Assembly (NCBI RefSeq): GCF_042648505.1
Contig: NZ_JBHRXK010000004.1
Location: forward strand, 362,030 to 426,029
Direction: 5' to 3'
Length of the DNA: 64,000 nt
Source: Lysobacter_L cavernae
GTDB lineage: Bacteria > Pseudomonadota > Gammaproteobacteria > Xanthomonadales > Xanthomonadaceae
The notes beneath the pieces are model-generated. The model worked only from the letters and a program-made list of their open reading frames with translations, ran no database searches and was not told where the DNA came from. Shown here in pieces: positions 31,812 to 39,779 of this stretch. Position 1 is the first letter of the stretch. The number at the start of each line of letters is the position of its first letter. A program made the translations under genes and the position numbers.

Positions 31812-31883
31812 TCAGTTTCTTAATCACCTGCTTCTAAAGCCACACCAGACACAGTCCCGCGCGACGGGCACGGAGAACCAAGC

Positions 31884-32663
31884 ATGACGCCATTGTTGAC
31901 CGCGCTGCAGGCCGCCACCGTAGAGCCCTTGCCGGAAGAGGCCGCGACCGCAGCCGTCCAGGCCGCTGCCGGCACTGCCGCCAACAGCCTCGACCTGCTT
32001 GACCTGGTGCTCAAGGCCAGCCTGCCGGTGCAGCTGATCATGTTGCTGCTGGTGGTGGCATCGGTGGCTTCGTGGGTGATCATCTTCCGCAAGCGCAGCG
32101 TCATGCGCCGCGCCGCGCGCGAGGCCGAGCAGTTCGAGGAGCGTTTCTGGTCGGGCGCGGAGCTGTCCAAGCTCTACGCCGGCACCACCGAGCGCAACCG
32201 CGACATCGGCGGCATCGAGGCGATCTTCGAGGCCGGTTTCCGCGAGTTCAACCGCATCCGCCAGCGCAAGGGCGTCGACAGCCGCGCCCAGCTCGAAGGC
32301 GCGCAGCGGGCGATGCGGGCCACCGCCTCACGCGAGCTGGACGGCCTTGAGCACAACCTCGAGCTGCTGGCCAACATCGGCTCGACCTCGCCGTACATCG
32401 GCCTGGTCGGCACCGTGTTCGGCATCATGGTGACGATGCATTCGTTGCTGGCCAGCAGCGAGCAGGTCGGCATCAAGGACGTCGCCCCGGGCATCTCCGA
32501 AGCGTTGCTGGCAACGGCGATGGGCCTGTTCGCGGCGATCCCGGCGGTGTGGGCCTACAACCGCTTCGCCACCGGCGTCGAACGCCTGGCGGTGCGCTAC
32601 GACGCCTTCGCCGAGGAGTTCTCCTCGATCCTGCAGCGCCAGGCGCACGCCGACGAGGGCTGA
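31884..32663 (+). CDS. tolQ: Tol-Pal system inner-membrane protein TolQ
   Basis: Proton-channel subunit of the Tol motor, with TolR, homologous to ExbB/MotA. 259 residues, three membrane spans: one near residues 50-72 (QLIMLLLVVASVASWVIIF) and two in the C-terminal part (TSPYIGLVGTVFGIMVTM; ALLATAMGLFAAIPAVWAYN). The N-terminal periplasmic tail is Ala/Glu-rich and longer than in E. coli (230 residues). SD cggagaa precedes the ATG. Confidence 0.95.
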   Translation: MTPLLTALQAATVEPLPEEAATAAVQAAAGTAANSLDLLDLVLKASLPVQLIMLLLVVASVASWVIIFRKRSVMRRAAREAEQFEERFWSGAELSKLYAGTTERNRDIGGIEAIFEAGFREFNRIRQRKGVDSRAQLEGAQRAMRATASRELDGLEHNLELLANIGSTSPYIGLVGTVFGIMVTMHSLLASSEQVGIKDVAPGISEALLATAMGLFAAIPAVWAYNRFATGVERLAVRYDAFAEEFSSILQRQAHADEG

Positions 32664-32679
32664 GCCCGCCATTTTTATC

Positions 32680-32758
32680 TGTCATCCCGGGCATGACGAG
32701 GGATCCGCTGTTCGCTGGGCACTGCAACAGCAGATTTCTCACTGCGTCCGGAATGACA
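32680..32758. repeat. Imperfect inverted repeat between tolQ and tolR
   Basis: tgtcatcccgg at 32680-32690 pairs with ccggaatgaca at 32748-32758 with one mismatch, across a 57-base interior. The layout (tgtcat...atgaca ends) matches short interspersed elements frequent in xanthomonads. It fills most of the 111-base tolQ-tolR gap, which in other bacteria is usually only a few bases. Confidence 0.55.
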
Positions 32759-32774
32759 AAGAGAGAGGAACGCC

Positions 32775-33218
32775 ATGTCCGTCATTGCCGGGCGCCGCCA
32801 CCGCAAGCGCAAACTGAAAGCCGAGATCAACGTCGTGCCGTACATCGACGTGATGCTGGTGTTGCTGGTGATCTTCATGATCACCGCGCCGCTGTTGAAC
32901 CTCGGCGTCGATATCGACCTGCCGCAGTCCAGGGCCAAGTCGATCAATGCCAAAACCGAGCCGGTCGTGGTGCAGGTGTATCCAGACGGCAGCTACGCGC
33001 TGACGGTCAAGGGCGACCAAGCGCCGCAATCGATGAGCGCAGAAGCATTGGCCGCCCGGGTTGGTGCGTTCCATCGCCAGAACCCGGCAGCGCCGGTGCT
33101 CGTGGCGGGTGAGGGCGCTGCCAAGTACCAGCATGTGATGGACGCGATCGACCTGTTGCGCGGCGCGGGCGTCGAAAAAGTCAGCCTGCTCACTGACCAG
33201 AAGCAGGGTGGTCGATAA
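32775..33218 (+). CDS. tolR: Tol-Pal system protein TolR
   Basis: ExbD/MotB-like partner of TolQ, 147 residues. One N-terminal membrane span with the proton-path aspartate in NVVPYIDVMLVLLVIFM, then a periplasmic domain. N-terminus is positively charged (RRHRKRKLK) as expected for the cytoplasmic side. SD gagagagg precedes the ATG. Its stop shares a base with the tolA start (TAATG). Confidence 0.95.
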   Translation: MSVIAGRRHRKRKLKAEINVVPYIDVMLVLLVIFMITAPLLNLGVDIDLPQSRAKSINAKTEPVVVQVYPDGSYALTVKGDQAPQSMSAEALAARVGAFHRQNPAAPVLVAGEGAAKYQHVMDAIDLLRGAGVEKVSLLTDQKQGGR

Positions 33219-34174
33219 TGCGGGAAACCCGCGCCGACACCGCGCAGGCTTTCGGACTCGCGCTGGCGCTGCACGCGTTGCTGTTCGTGCTGCTGTTCGC
33301 CGGCTTGTGGTGGACCCGCAGCGCGGCGCCCGCGGCCGCCGCTGGGGCGATGTCGGCCGAGCTGATCGACGCCAGTGCGTTGTCGTCGGCGATGCAGCGC
33401 ACCTTGAACAGGCAGCCGGAACCGGCCGAGGAGCCGGTGCTGCCACCCGAGCCGGAGCCGCAGCCCGAAGAAAGCGCGCCATTGCCGCAGCCGCTGCCCG
33501 AGCCGGTGCCGCAGGACGCGCCGACGCCGCAACAGCAGCAGGCACAGGACTTCATCCCGATCCCGGATACGCAGAACCAGGACGCGGTGGTCGACCTGCC
33601 GACCCCGACCCCGGCCAGCGAGACCACGCTGCAGGAAGAAAAACGCCGCCAGGACCAGGTCGACCTGACCCAGGTCGAGCGCCAGCGCGAGGCCGAGCGC
33701 AAGCAGCGCCTGGCCCAGCAGGAGGTGGAGCGGCAGAAGCAGATCGACGAGATCCGCCGCAAGCGCGCCGCTGCCACGCGCGAGGCGCAGCTGGCCGAAC
33801 AGCGGCTGGCGCAGATCGCCGACGTCAAGGCGCGCCAGGCCTCCGACTCGGCCAGCGCCGCCAGCGCGCCGGGCAGCGGCGGCACCGACGAGGGGCTGCT
33901 CGCGCGTTACCAGGCCGCGATCCAGGAGGCCGTGCTGTCCAAGTGGACGCGCCCGGAGACCGTGCCGATCGGCGCGCGTTGCCGGATCATCATCCGGCAG
34001 CTGCCGGGCGGCAGCGTGATGTCGGCCGAGGTGGCCTCGCCGTGCGCCTACGACGAGGCAGGCCAGCGCTCGATCGAGGCCGCCGTGCGCAAGGCCCAGC
34101 CGCTGCCGTACGCGGGGTTCGAGAAGGTGTTCAACCGCCAGCTCAACATCAACTTCACCGCCGAAGACCGCTGA
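33218..34174 (+). CDS. tolA: Cell envelope protein TolA
   Basis: Spans the periplasm to couple TolQR to Pal. 318 residues: one membrane span near residues 12-33 (AFGLALALHALLFVLLFAGL), a Pro/Glu-rich segment (PEPEPQPEE, about 70-105), a long Glu/Arg/Gln-rich coiled coil (about 140-210), and the C-terminal domain (YQAAIQEAVLSKWTRPETV to VFNRQLNINFTAEDR) that binds Pal/TolB. ATG 33218 overlaps the tolR stop by one base. Confidence 0.93.
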   Translation: MRETRADTAQAFGLALALHALLFVLLFAGLWWTRSAAPAAAAGAMSAELIDASALSSAMQRTLNRQPEPAEEPVLPPEPEPQPEESAPLPQPLPEPVPQDAPTPQQQQAQDFIPIPDTQNQDAVVDLPTPTPASETTLQEEKRRQDQVDLTQVERQREAERKQRLAQQEVERQKQIDEIRRKRAAATREAQLAEQRLAQIADVKARQASDSASAASAPGSGGTDEGLLARYQAAIQEAVLSKWTRPETVPIGARCRIIIRQLPGGSVMSAEVASPCAYDEAGQRSIEAAVRKAQPLPYAGFEKVFNRQLNINFTAEDR

Positions 34175-34308
34175 ATGTCACGCCGGCGCAACGGACCGTG
34201 GTTCAGCTTTGAGGCCACGTTCACCGCGCAGCTGTTAACAATTGCCCACCTGAACAGATCGTCTGTCCAGTTCGTCATGCCTTTGCCCGTAGTCCGACCG
34301 GAGTGCCG

Positions 34309-35628
34309 ATGAAACGACCCCTTGCCTGGCTGGCCTCGCTGCTCGCCCTCCTGCTGCCCCTTGCCGCCGCTGCCCAGCAGCAAGGACTGGAGATCGATAT
34401 CGTCGGCGGCAACGCCGCGGCCCTGCCGATCGCGGTGGTGCCGATGCCGTACCAGGGCGGCGGCACGGCGCCGCAGACCGACGTCGCCGGCGTGGTCACC
34501 GCCGACCTGGCCCGCTCCGGCCAGTTCCGCCCGCTGCCGGCCAAGGACATCGTCGAAAAGCCCAGCCGCGGTGGCGAGATCAACTACCCGACCTGGCGCG
34601 CGCTCAACCAGGACTACATCGTGGTTGGCCGCGTGCTCGATGCCGGTGCCGGCAGTTACCGCGTCGAGTACGAGCTGTTCGACGTGGCCAAGCAGGAGCG
34701 TCTGCTCGGCTTCGCCCTGACCGCGCGCGCCAACGCCATGCGCGACGTCGCCCACCAGGTCGCCGATGCGGTCTACGAGAAGATCACCGGCATCCGTGGC
34801 GCGTTCTTCACCCGCATCGCCTACGTCACCGCGACCGGCACCGGCAAGGCCGCGCAGTACGCGCTGATGGTCGCCGACTCCGACGGTTACAACCCGCAGA
34901 CCGTGGTGCGCTCGCCCGAGCCGCTGCTGTCGCCGTCGTGGAGCCCGGACGGCAGCAAGCTGGCCTATGTCAGCTTCGAGGGCGGCAACTCCTCGATCTA
35001 CATCCAGAACATCGGCTCCGGCAGCCGCGAGCTGATCGCCAAGTTCCGCGGCATCAACGGCGCGCCGGCGTTCTCGCCGGACGGTCGCCGCCTGGCGCTG
35101 ACCCTGTCGCGCAGCGGCAACCCGGAGATCTACGTGATGGACCTGGGCAGCCGCGCGCTGACCCAGCTGACCAACCACTTCGGCATCGACACCGAGCCGA
35201 CCTGGAGCGCCGACGGCGGCATCATCTACTTCACCTCCGACCGCGGCGGCCGCCCGCAGATCTACCAGGTCGCTTCCAGCGGCGGTGGTGCGACCCGCGT
35301 CACCTTCCAGGGCAGCTACAACGCCAGCGCCAGCGTGTCGGCCGACGGCAAGAAGATCGCCACCGCCCAGGGCGCCGGCAACACCTACCGCATCGCGATG
35401 ATGGATTCCGGCCTGGGTTCCGCGCGCTGGAGCACGCTTTCGCCCGGTTCGCTCGACGAGTCGCCGAGCTTTGCCCCGAATGGCGCCATGATCCTTTATG
35501 CTGCGCGCGAAGGCCGCCGGGGCGTGCTCTACGCCGTGTCGTCCGATGCCCGGGTGCGTCAGCGCCTGGTACTCGCCGACGGGGATGTGCGCGAGCCAGC
35601 CTGGGGACCGTTCCGACTGTCGCGTTGA
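34309..35628 (+). CDS. tolB: Tol-Pal system periplasmic protein TolB
   Basis: 439 residues: signal peptide 1-22 (MKRPLAW... ending AAAAQQ), the N-terminal alpha/beta domain (LEIDIVGG to RLLGFALTARA), then a six-bladed propeller of PD40 repeats (SPSWSPDGSKLAYVSFEGG, APAFSPDGRRLALTLSRSG, EPTWSADGGIIYFTSDRGG). ATG 34309 follows SD ccggag; an in-frame GTG at 34303 is two codons earlier. The 134-base gap after tolA may contain its own promoter. Confidence 0.96.
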   Translation: MKRPLAWLASLLALLLPLAAAAQQQGLEIDIVGGNAAALPIAVVPMPYQGGGTAPQTDVAGVVTADLARSGQFRPLPAKDIVEKPSRGGEINYPTWRALNQDYIVVGRVLDAGAGSYRVEYELFDVAKQERLLGFALTARANAMRDVAHQVADAVYEKITGIRGAFFTRIAYVTATGTGKAAQYALMVADSDGYNPQTVVRSPEPLLSPSWSPDGSKLAYVSFEGGNSSIYIQNIGSGSRELIAKFRGINGAPAFSPDGRRLALTLSRSGNPEIYVMDLGSRALTQLTNHFGIDTEPTWSADGGIIYFTSDRGGRPQIYQVASSGGGATRVTFQGSYNASASVSADGKKIATAQGAGNTYRIAMMDSGLGSARWSTLSPGSLDESPSFAPNGAMILYAAREGRRGVLYAVSSDARVRQRLVLADGDVREPAWGPFRLSR

Positions 35629-35710
35629 TCGGCGATGCAGGTCCGGTACCGAGCACAAGAACGAACAAGAATTCGACCACCAGTATCACGTTAACTGACG
35701 AGGAAGCACC

Positions 35711-36223
35711 ATGAACAACACCACCCGCATCCTGCTCGCCGCCGTGCTGTGTACCGCAGCCGTCGCCTGCTCGAAGAAGGTCAAGGAAGAAGCCCCGCCG
35801 GCCGACACCGGCACCACCGCGCCGGCCACCGAGCAGCCGACCACCTCGGGCGTGTACGGCCCGAACGACCTCGACACCGATGCCTGCCTGCGCCAGCGCG
35901 TGGTCTACTTCGACTTCGACCAGGACAGCCTGCGTCCGGAGTTCCAGGCCATCGTCGGCTGCCACGCCAAGTACCTGCGTGACCGTCCGTCCTCGCGCAT
36001 GACCCTGGAAGGCAACGCCGACGAGCGCGGCAGCCGTGAGTACAACCTCGGCCTCGGCGAGCGCCGCGGCAACGCGGTGTCCTCGGCGGTCCAGGCCAAC
36101 GGCGGCTCGGGCAGCCAGGTCACCGTCACCAGCTACGGCGAAGAGCGTCCGGTCTGCACCGACTCGAGCGAGGATTGCTGGGCCAAGAACCGCCGCGTCG
36201 AGATCGTCTACACCGCCAAGTAA
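35711..36223 (+). CDS. pal: Peptidoglycan-associated lipoprotein Pal
   Basis: Outer-membrane lipoprotein of 170 residues. Lipobox AVAC places the lipid on Cys20. After a Pro/Thr/Ala-rich linker (35-45) comes the OmpA-like peptidoglycan-binding domain: VVYFDFDQDSLRPEF, LEGNADERGSREYNLGLGERR and KNRRVEIVY. It has extra cysteines in the domain (LDTDACLRQ, VGCHAKY, CTDSSEDC) that could form disulfides. Good SD gacgagga before the ATG. Confidence 0.95.
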   Translation: MNNTTRILLAAVLCTAAVACSKKVKEEAPPADTGTTAPATEQPTTSGVYGPNDLDTDACLRQRVVYFDFDQDSLRPEFQAIVGCHAKYLRDRPSSRMTLEGNADERGSREYNLGLGERRGNAVSSAVQANGGSGSQVTVTSYGEERPVCTDSSEDCWAKNRRVEIVYTAK

Positions 36224-36232
36224 TCGCTTGGA

Positions 36233-37009
36233 ATGATGCGCACGTTCGTCATTGCAACAACGCTCGCGGCGGCCCTCGTGGCCGCCGCGCCCGCGTCCGC
36301 GCAGCGGGCCAGCCTGGCCGACCGCGTGACCGTGCTCGAGCAGCGCGCGGCCGACACCCAGGGCAACATCGACCTGCTCAACCAGGTCAGCCAGCTCAAG
36401 TCGGAAGTGCAGGCCCTGCGCTCGCAGGTCGAGGAGCTCAATCACCGCAACCAGCAGTTGCAGGAATCCTCGAAGGCGCAGTACCTCGACCTCGATGGCC
36501 GCCTCAACCGCATGGAAGGCGGGGCAGCCGCACCGGTCACGCCACCGTCCTCGGCTTCCGCCGCTCCCAAGGAACGGGCGCCGGCGGTCTACGGCGACAA
36601 GGGTGCCCTGGCCAAGAACGCCGATGAGCGCGGCGCCTACGACGCCGCCTTCAACGCGCTCAAGGGCGGCGATTACACCGAGTCGGCGCGGCTGTTCCAG
36701 GCCTTCATCGAGGCCCACCCGGACGGCACCTACGCCCCCAACGCACTGTATTGGCTGGGCGAAAGCTATTACGTCACCCAGAACTACCAGCTCGCGCAGG
36801 TGCAGTTCCAGGCCCTGCTCGACCGCTTCCCGACCCATGACAAGGCCCCGGGGGCGATGCTCAAGGTCGGCCTGGCGCAGTTCGGCCTCAAGCAGGTCGA
36901 GGCGGCCGAGCGCACCCTGGCCGAGGTGTCCACGAAATACCCCGGCACCGACGCCGCGCGCACCGCCAGCGACCGCCTCAACGCGATCCAGCTCGGCCGG
37001 CTCCGCTAA
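36233..37009 (+). CDS. cpoB: Tol-Pal accessory protein CpoB (YbgF)
   Basis: Periplasmic coordinator of PBP1B and Tol function. 258 residues: signal peptide (ends APASAQ), a trimerising coiled coil (about 28-85, ASLADRVTVLEQRA to LDLDGRLNRME), a Pro/Ser/Ala linker and a C-terminal TPR domain (AYDAAFNALKGGDYTESARL, ALYWLGESYYVTQNYQLA). Two adjacent ATGs (36233, 36236) make the start uncertain by one codon. It begins 9 bases after the pal stop. Confidence 0.93.
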   Translation: MMRTFVIATTLAAALVAAAPASAQRASLADRVTVLEQRAADTQGNIDLLNQVSQLKSEVQALRSQVEELNHRNQQLQESSKAQYLDLDGRLNRMEGGAAAPVTPPSSASAAPKERAPAVYGDKGALAKNADERGAYDAAFNALKGGDYTESARLFQAFIEAHPDGTYAPNALYWLGESYYVTQNYQLAQVQFQALLDRFPTHDKAPGAMLKVGLAQFGLKQVEAAERTLAEVSTKYPGTDAARTASDRLNAIQLGRLR

Positions 37010-37018
37010 AATAGCCCG

Positions 37019-37696
37019 ATGAACGCCGTCACCGCCGATGCGGCCGCAGCGTCGCAAGAGCGGCTGCGGATCACCGAAATCTTCCTGTCCCTGCAAGGCG
37101 AGGCCCGCAGCATCGGCTGGCCGACCGTGTTCGTGCGCCTGACCGGCTGCCCGCTGCGCTGCCAGTACTGCGACACCGCCTACGCCTTCCACGGTGGGGA
37201 GTGGCGGCAGATCGACGACATCCTCGCCGAGGTCGCGAGTCACGGCGCCCGCCACGTCTGCGTCACCGGCGGCGAGCCGCTCGCGCAGAAGCGCTGCATC
37301 GGCCTGCTCACGCGCCTGTGCGATGCCGGCTACGACGTGTCGCTGGAAACCTCCGGCGCGATCGACATTTCCGAGGTCGACCTGCGCGTTTCGCGCGTGC
37401 TCGACATCAAGACCCCGGGCTCGCTCGAGGTCCACCGCAACCTGTGGTCGAACCTGCCACTGCTGACCCCGCACGACCAGGTCAAGTTCGTGATCTGCTC
37501 GCGCGAGGACTACGACTGGGCCAAGGACGTCGTCGTGCAGCACGGCCTGACCAATGTCTGCGACGTGCTGTTTTCGCCCAGCTTCAGCCAGATCAAGCCC
37601 AGCGACCTGGCCGACTGGATCGTCGCCGACAAGCTGCCGGTGCGCTTCCAGCTGCAGCTGCACAAGATCCTGTGGAACGACGAGCCCGGCCGCTGA
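37019..37696 (+). CDS. queE: 7-carboxy-7-deazaguanine synthase QueE
   Basis: Radical SAM enzyme that contracts 6-carboxytetrahydropterin to 7-carboxy-7-deazaguanine for queuosine. 225 residues. The cluster motif is Cys44-x3-Cys48-x2-Cys51 (TGCPLRCQYCDTAY), preceded by FLSLQGEARSIGWPTVFVRL and followed by VCVTGGEPLAQ. It begins 9 bases after cpoB and is the penultimate gene of the tol-que run. Confidence 0.95.
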   Translation: MNAVTADAAAASQERLRITEIFLSLQGEARSIGWPTVFVRLTGCPLRCQYCDTAYAFHGGEWRQIDDILAEVASHGARHVCVTGGEPLAQKRCIGLLTRLCDAGYDVSLETSGAIDISEVDLRVSRVLDIKTPGSLEVHRNLWSNLPLLTPHDQVKFVICSREDYDWAKDVVVQHGLTNVCDVLFSPSFSQIKPSDLADWIVADKLPVRFQLQLHKILWNDEPGR

Positions 37697-37710
37697 AGCG
37701 CCCTTCCTCG

Positions 37711-37732
37711 GTAGGAGCGGCTTCAGCCGCGA
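37711..37732 (+). repeat. Single REP arm between queE and queC
   Basis: The 22 bases starting gtaggagcggcttcagcc match one arm of the REP pair at 18702-18781. No second arm is seen, although cgcgcttcgcggccgc right after it forms a small hairpin. Confidence 0.8.
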
Positions 37733-37803
37733 TTGACCTCTGGCACGCCGCGCTTCGCGGCCGCTTCTGCAGAATCGTGATGGATATGGATCGGATTACT
37801 GGA

Positions 37804-38502
37804 ATGAAAAATGCCGTCGTCCTCGTATCCGGTGGGATGGACTCCGCCGTCGTCATCGCCATCGCCCGCGAGCAGGGCTACGCGGTGCACGCGCTGAGCG
37901 TGCGCTACGGCCAGCGCCACACCTCCGAACTCGATGCCGCCGACCGCGTGTCGAAAGCGCTCGGAGCGGTCGCGCACAAGACGGTGAATGTCGACCTGCG
38001 CAGCATCGGCGGCTCGGCGCTGACCGACGAGGCGATCAGCGTGCCGCTGGACAACGACGGCCACGCGATCGGCCAGGCCGCCGCCAAGGACGACATCCCG
38101 GTCACCTACGTGCCGGCGCGCAACACCATCATGCTGTCGGTCGCGCTCGGCTGGGCCGAGGTGCTCGGCGCCGCCGACATCTTCTGCGGGGTCAATGCGG
38201 TCGACTATTCCGGCTATCCGGATTGCCGGCCGGAGTTCATCGCCGCGTTCCAGAGCCTCGCCAACCTGGCCACCAAGGCCGGCGTCGAAGGTGCCGGCAT
38301 CCGCGTGCACGCGCCGCTGCAGTTCCTGAGCAAGGCCGACATCGTGCGCGAGGGCGTCCGCCTTGGCGTCGACTTTGCCGACACGGTCTCGTGCTACCAG
38401 GCCGACGAGCAGGGCCGTGCCTGCGGCCATTGCGACGCCTGCCGCCTGCGCGCGGAGGGTTTCGCCGCCGCCGGCGTCGCCGACCCGACCCGCTACGTCT
38501 GA
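37804..38502 (+). CDS. queC: 7-cyano-7-deazaguanine synthase QueC
   Basis: Converts 7-carboxy-7-deazaguanine to preQ0 with ATP and ammonia. 232 residues: PP-loop VVLVSGGMDSAVV at the N-terminus, VPARNTIMLSVALGWAEVLGA, and the zinc-binding cysteines in SCYQADEQGRACGHCDACRLR. ATG 37804 (MKNAVVLVSGG) matches the family start; in-frame ATGs at 37780 and 37786 would add a few residues. The REP arm separates it from queE. Confidence 0.95.
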   Translation: MKNAVVLVSGGMDSAVVIAIAREQGYAVHALSVRYGQRHTSELDAADRVSKALGAVAHKTVNVDLRSIGGSALTDEAISVPLDNDGHAIGQAAAKDDIPVTYVPARNTIMLSVALGWAEVLGAADIFCGVNAVDYSGYPDCRPEFIAAFQSLANLATKAGVEGAGIRVHAPLQFLSKADIVREGVRLGVDFADTVSCYQADEQGRACGHCDACRLRAEGFAAAGVADPTRYV

Positions 38503-38566
38503 ACGCAGCCGGTCGCCGCAAGTGCACCGCCAACGCCTGCGAATGCATCAAGGGCGATCGCTGCGT

Positions 38567-38572
38567 TAGAAT
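38567..38572 (+). promoter_or_regulatory. Possible -10 element of the tRNA-Lys promoter (tagaat)
   Basis: tagaat lies 30 bases before the tRNA 5' end and is followed by a GC-rich stretch (gcacgcccc), a typical stable-RNA discriminator. The -35 hexamer at 17-bp spacing is poor (tgcatc), so the call is tentative. Confidence 0.4.
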
Positions 38573-38601
38573 GCACGCCCCGGCGCAAGGCCGGTCCGCG
38601 T

Positions 38602-38677
38602 GGGTCGTTAGCTCAGTCGGTAGAGCATCGGACTTTTAATCCGCTGGTCGATGGTTCGAATCCATCACGACCCACCA
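38602..38677 (+). tRNA. tRNA-Lys (UUU anticodon)
   Basis: A 76-base gene with CCA encoded. The acceptor stem gggtcgt (38602-38608) pairs with acgaccc (38667-38673), followed by A and CCA. The D-arm gctcagtcggtagagc, anticodon loop cttttaa with anticodon ttt, and T-arm gatgg-ttcgaat-ccatc are all intact. It is the only intact copy; the units after it are derived from its 3' part. Confidence 0.96.
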
Positions 38678-38957
38678 CACAAACAGTCGGTCTTCGAATC
38701 GGACTCACATCCGCCGGTCGATGGTTCGAATCGATCACGGCCCACCACACAAACAGTCGGTCTTCGAATCGGACTCACATCCGCTGGCCGATGGTTCGAA
38801 TCGATCACGGCCCACCACACAAACAGTCGGTCTTCGAATCGGACTCACATCCGCTGGTCGATGGTTCGAATCGATCACGGCCCACCACACAAACAGTCGG
38901 TCTTCGAATCGGACTCACATCCGCTGTCGATGGCTCGAATCGATCACGATCCACCAC
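38671..38957 (+). repeat. Four tandem 70-bp tRNA-Lys-derived pseudo-tRNA units
   Basis: Starting at the tRNA 3' end, the sequence repeats with an exact 70-base period: 38671-38740, 38741-38810, 38811-38880 and a last unit of 69 bases to about 38949, ending in another CCA (38951-38957). Each unit runs from cagtcggt (D-loop) to the CCA end of the tRNA, but the 5' acceptor strand is missing, the anticodon loop reads ctcacat in place of cttttaa, and the T-stem has a fixed mismatch (gatgg with cgatc). Units 1-3 differ from each other by single bases only; unit 4 has one deletion and more changes. Each unit contains ttcgaatcg twice, 32 bases apart. They cannot fold as a full cloverleaf, so they are not functional tRNA genes. 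Confidence 0.9.
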
Positions 38958-39130
38958 TTGACCAAAGCGGCACCGTAGCGGTCACCGCGATCAGTCTTCC
39001 TCGTCCCTCGTCGTTGTGGCATCGCGGCGCGTCGGGGGTCAGGCGTTGTCGCTATCGGTTTGCGCTGGTTACCCTGCCAACGCCGGCAGGTTGCCCGGAT
39101 AGCGTGTGTCATCCAAGTACTGAGTGAGGT
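38958..39130. other. Intergenic remainder after the tRNA repeat array
   Basis: 173 bases up to the MscS-like gene. No gene, tRNA or clear terminator is seen; together with the repeat array it makes a 453-base stretch without a protein gene. Confidence 0.5.
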
Positions 39131-39751
39131 ATGCCTGTGATGAAAGAACATCTGCCTGCGTGGCTGTGGCAATGGCTGGATGTCATCGTGCCGGTGGTCC
39201 AGGTGGCGTTGATCCTGCTTGCCGCGTGGCTGCTGAGGTCGCTGGCCCGGCGCGTGATCCAGCGCATCGCCGCGCATTACGCGTTACCGCAGGAACTGGC
39301 AATGGGCGCGCGACGGGTGTTCGGCTTCGTCATCTACGCGGCTGCCTTGTTGCTGGTGCTGGAGCGCATCGGCGTATCCGGCACGGTGCTGTGGACTGCG
39401 TTCACCGGTTTCGCCACGGTGGCGGCGGTGGCGTTCTTCGCCGCCTGGAGCGTGTTGTCCAACATCTTCTGCACGATGCTGATCTTCATCACGCGCCCGT
39501 TCCGCCTGCACGACCAGATCGAATTGCTCGATCGTGGCGCCGAGCCTGGCATGAAGGGGCGGGTGATCGACATCAACCTGATCTACACCACGCTGCAGGA
39601 GCATGCCGACGGCAATGGGAGCGATGACGAGGGGCACGGTTCGGCCGCGACCACGCTGCAGATTCCCAACAGTCTGTTCTTTCAGCGTACGGTTCGCCGC
39701 TGGCGGTATTCGCCCCGTGCCGTGACCGAGGTCGACGAACCTACGCTGTGA
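39131..39751 (+). CDS. Short MscS-family mechanosensitive channel
   Basis: 206 residues with three membrane spans and a shortened C-terminus. TM3 has the pore-lining MscS pattern (FTGFATVAAVAFFAAWSVLSN followed by FITRPFRLHDQIEL), and the beta-domain follows (GRVIDINLIYTTL, TTLQIPNSLFFQ). It then stops, without the alpha/beta domain that forms the cage in E. coli MscS (286 residues). The ATG at 39131 is close to the gtgagg SD; ATG 39140 is an alternative. Role: osmotic safety valve or a regulatory variant. Confidence 0.78.
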   Translation: MPVMKEHLPAWLWQWLDVIVPVVQVALILLAAWLLRSLARRVIQRIAAHYALPQELAMGARRVFGFVIYAAALLLVLERIGVSGTVLWTAFTGFATVAAVAFFAAWSVLSNIFCTMLIFITRPFRLHDQIELLDRGAEPGMKGRVIDINLIYTTLQEHADGNGSDDEGHGSAATTLQIPNSLFFQRTVRRWRYSPRAVTEVDEPTL

Positions 39752-39779
39752 TGCGTTCGCCAGTGTTGATACCTGGCGC

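Noticed and set aside
37697..37803. preQ1 riboswitch before queC
   Set aside because: The gap is a REP arm plus a small hairpin; no preQ1 consensus is seen.
38671..38957. CRISPR array
   Set aside because: The units follow each other without variable spacers, and each is recognisable as tRNA sequence; no cas genes are near.
38651..39127. A 158-residue + strand reading frame across the tRNA and its repeats
   Set aside because: It is an artefact of a period that keeps a frame open; its start is in the tRNA T-arm, its peptide is just the translated repeat, and it has no SD or family motif.
38602..39130. Integrated element at a tRNA att site
   Set aside because: There is no integrase, no cargo and the copies are contiguous; flanking genes are ordinary chromosomal ones.
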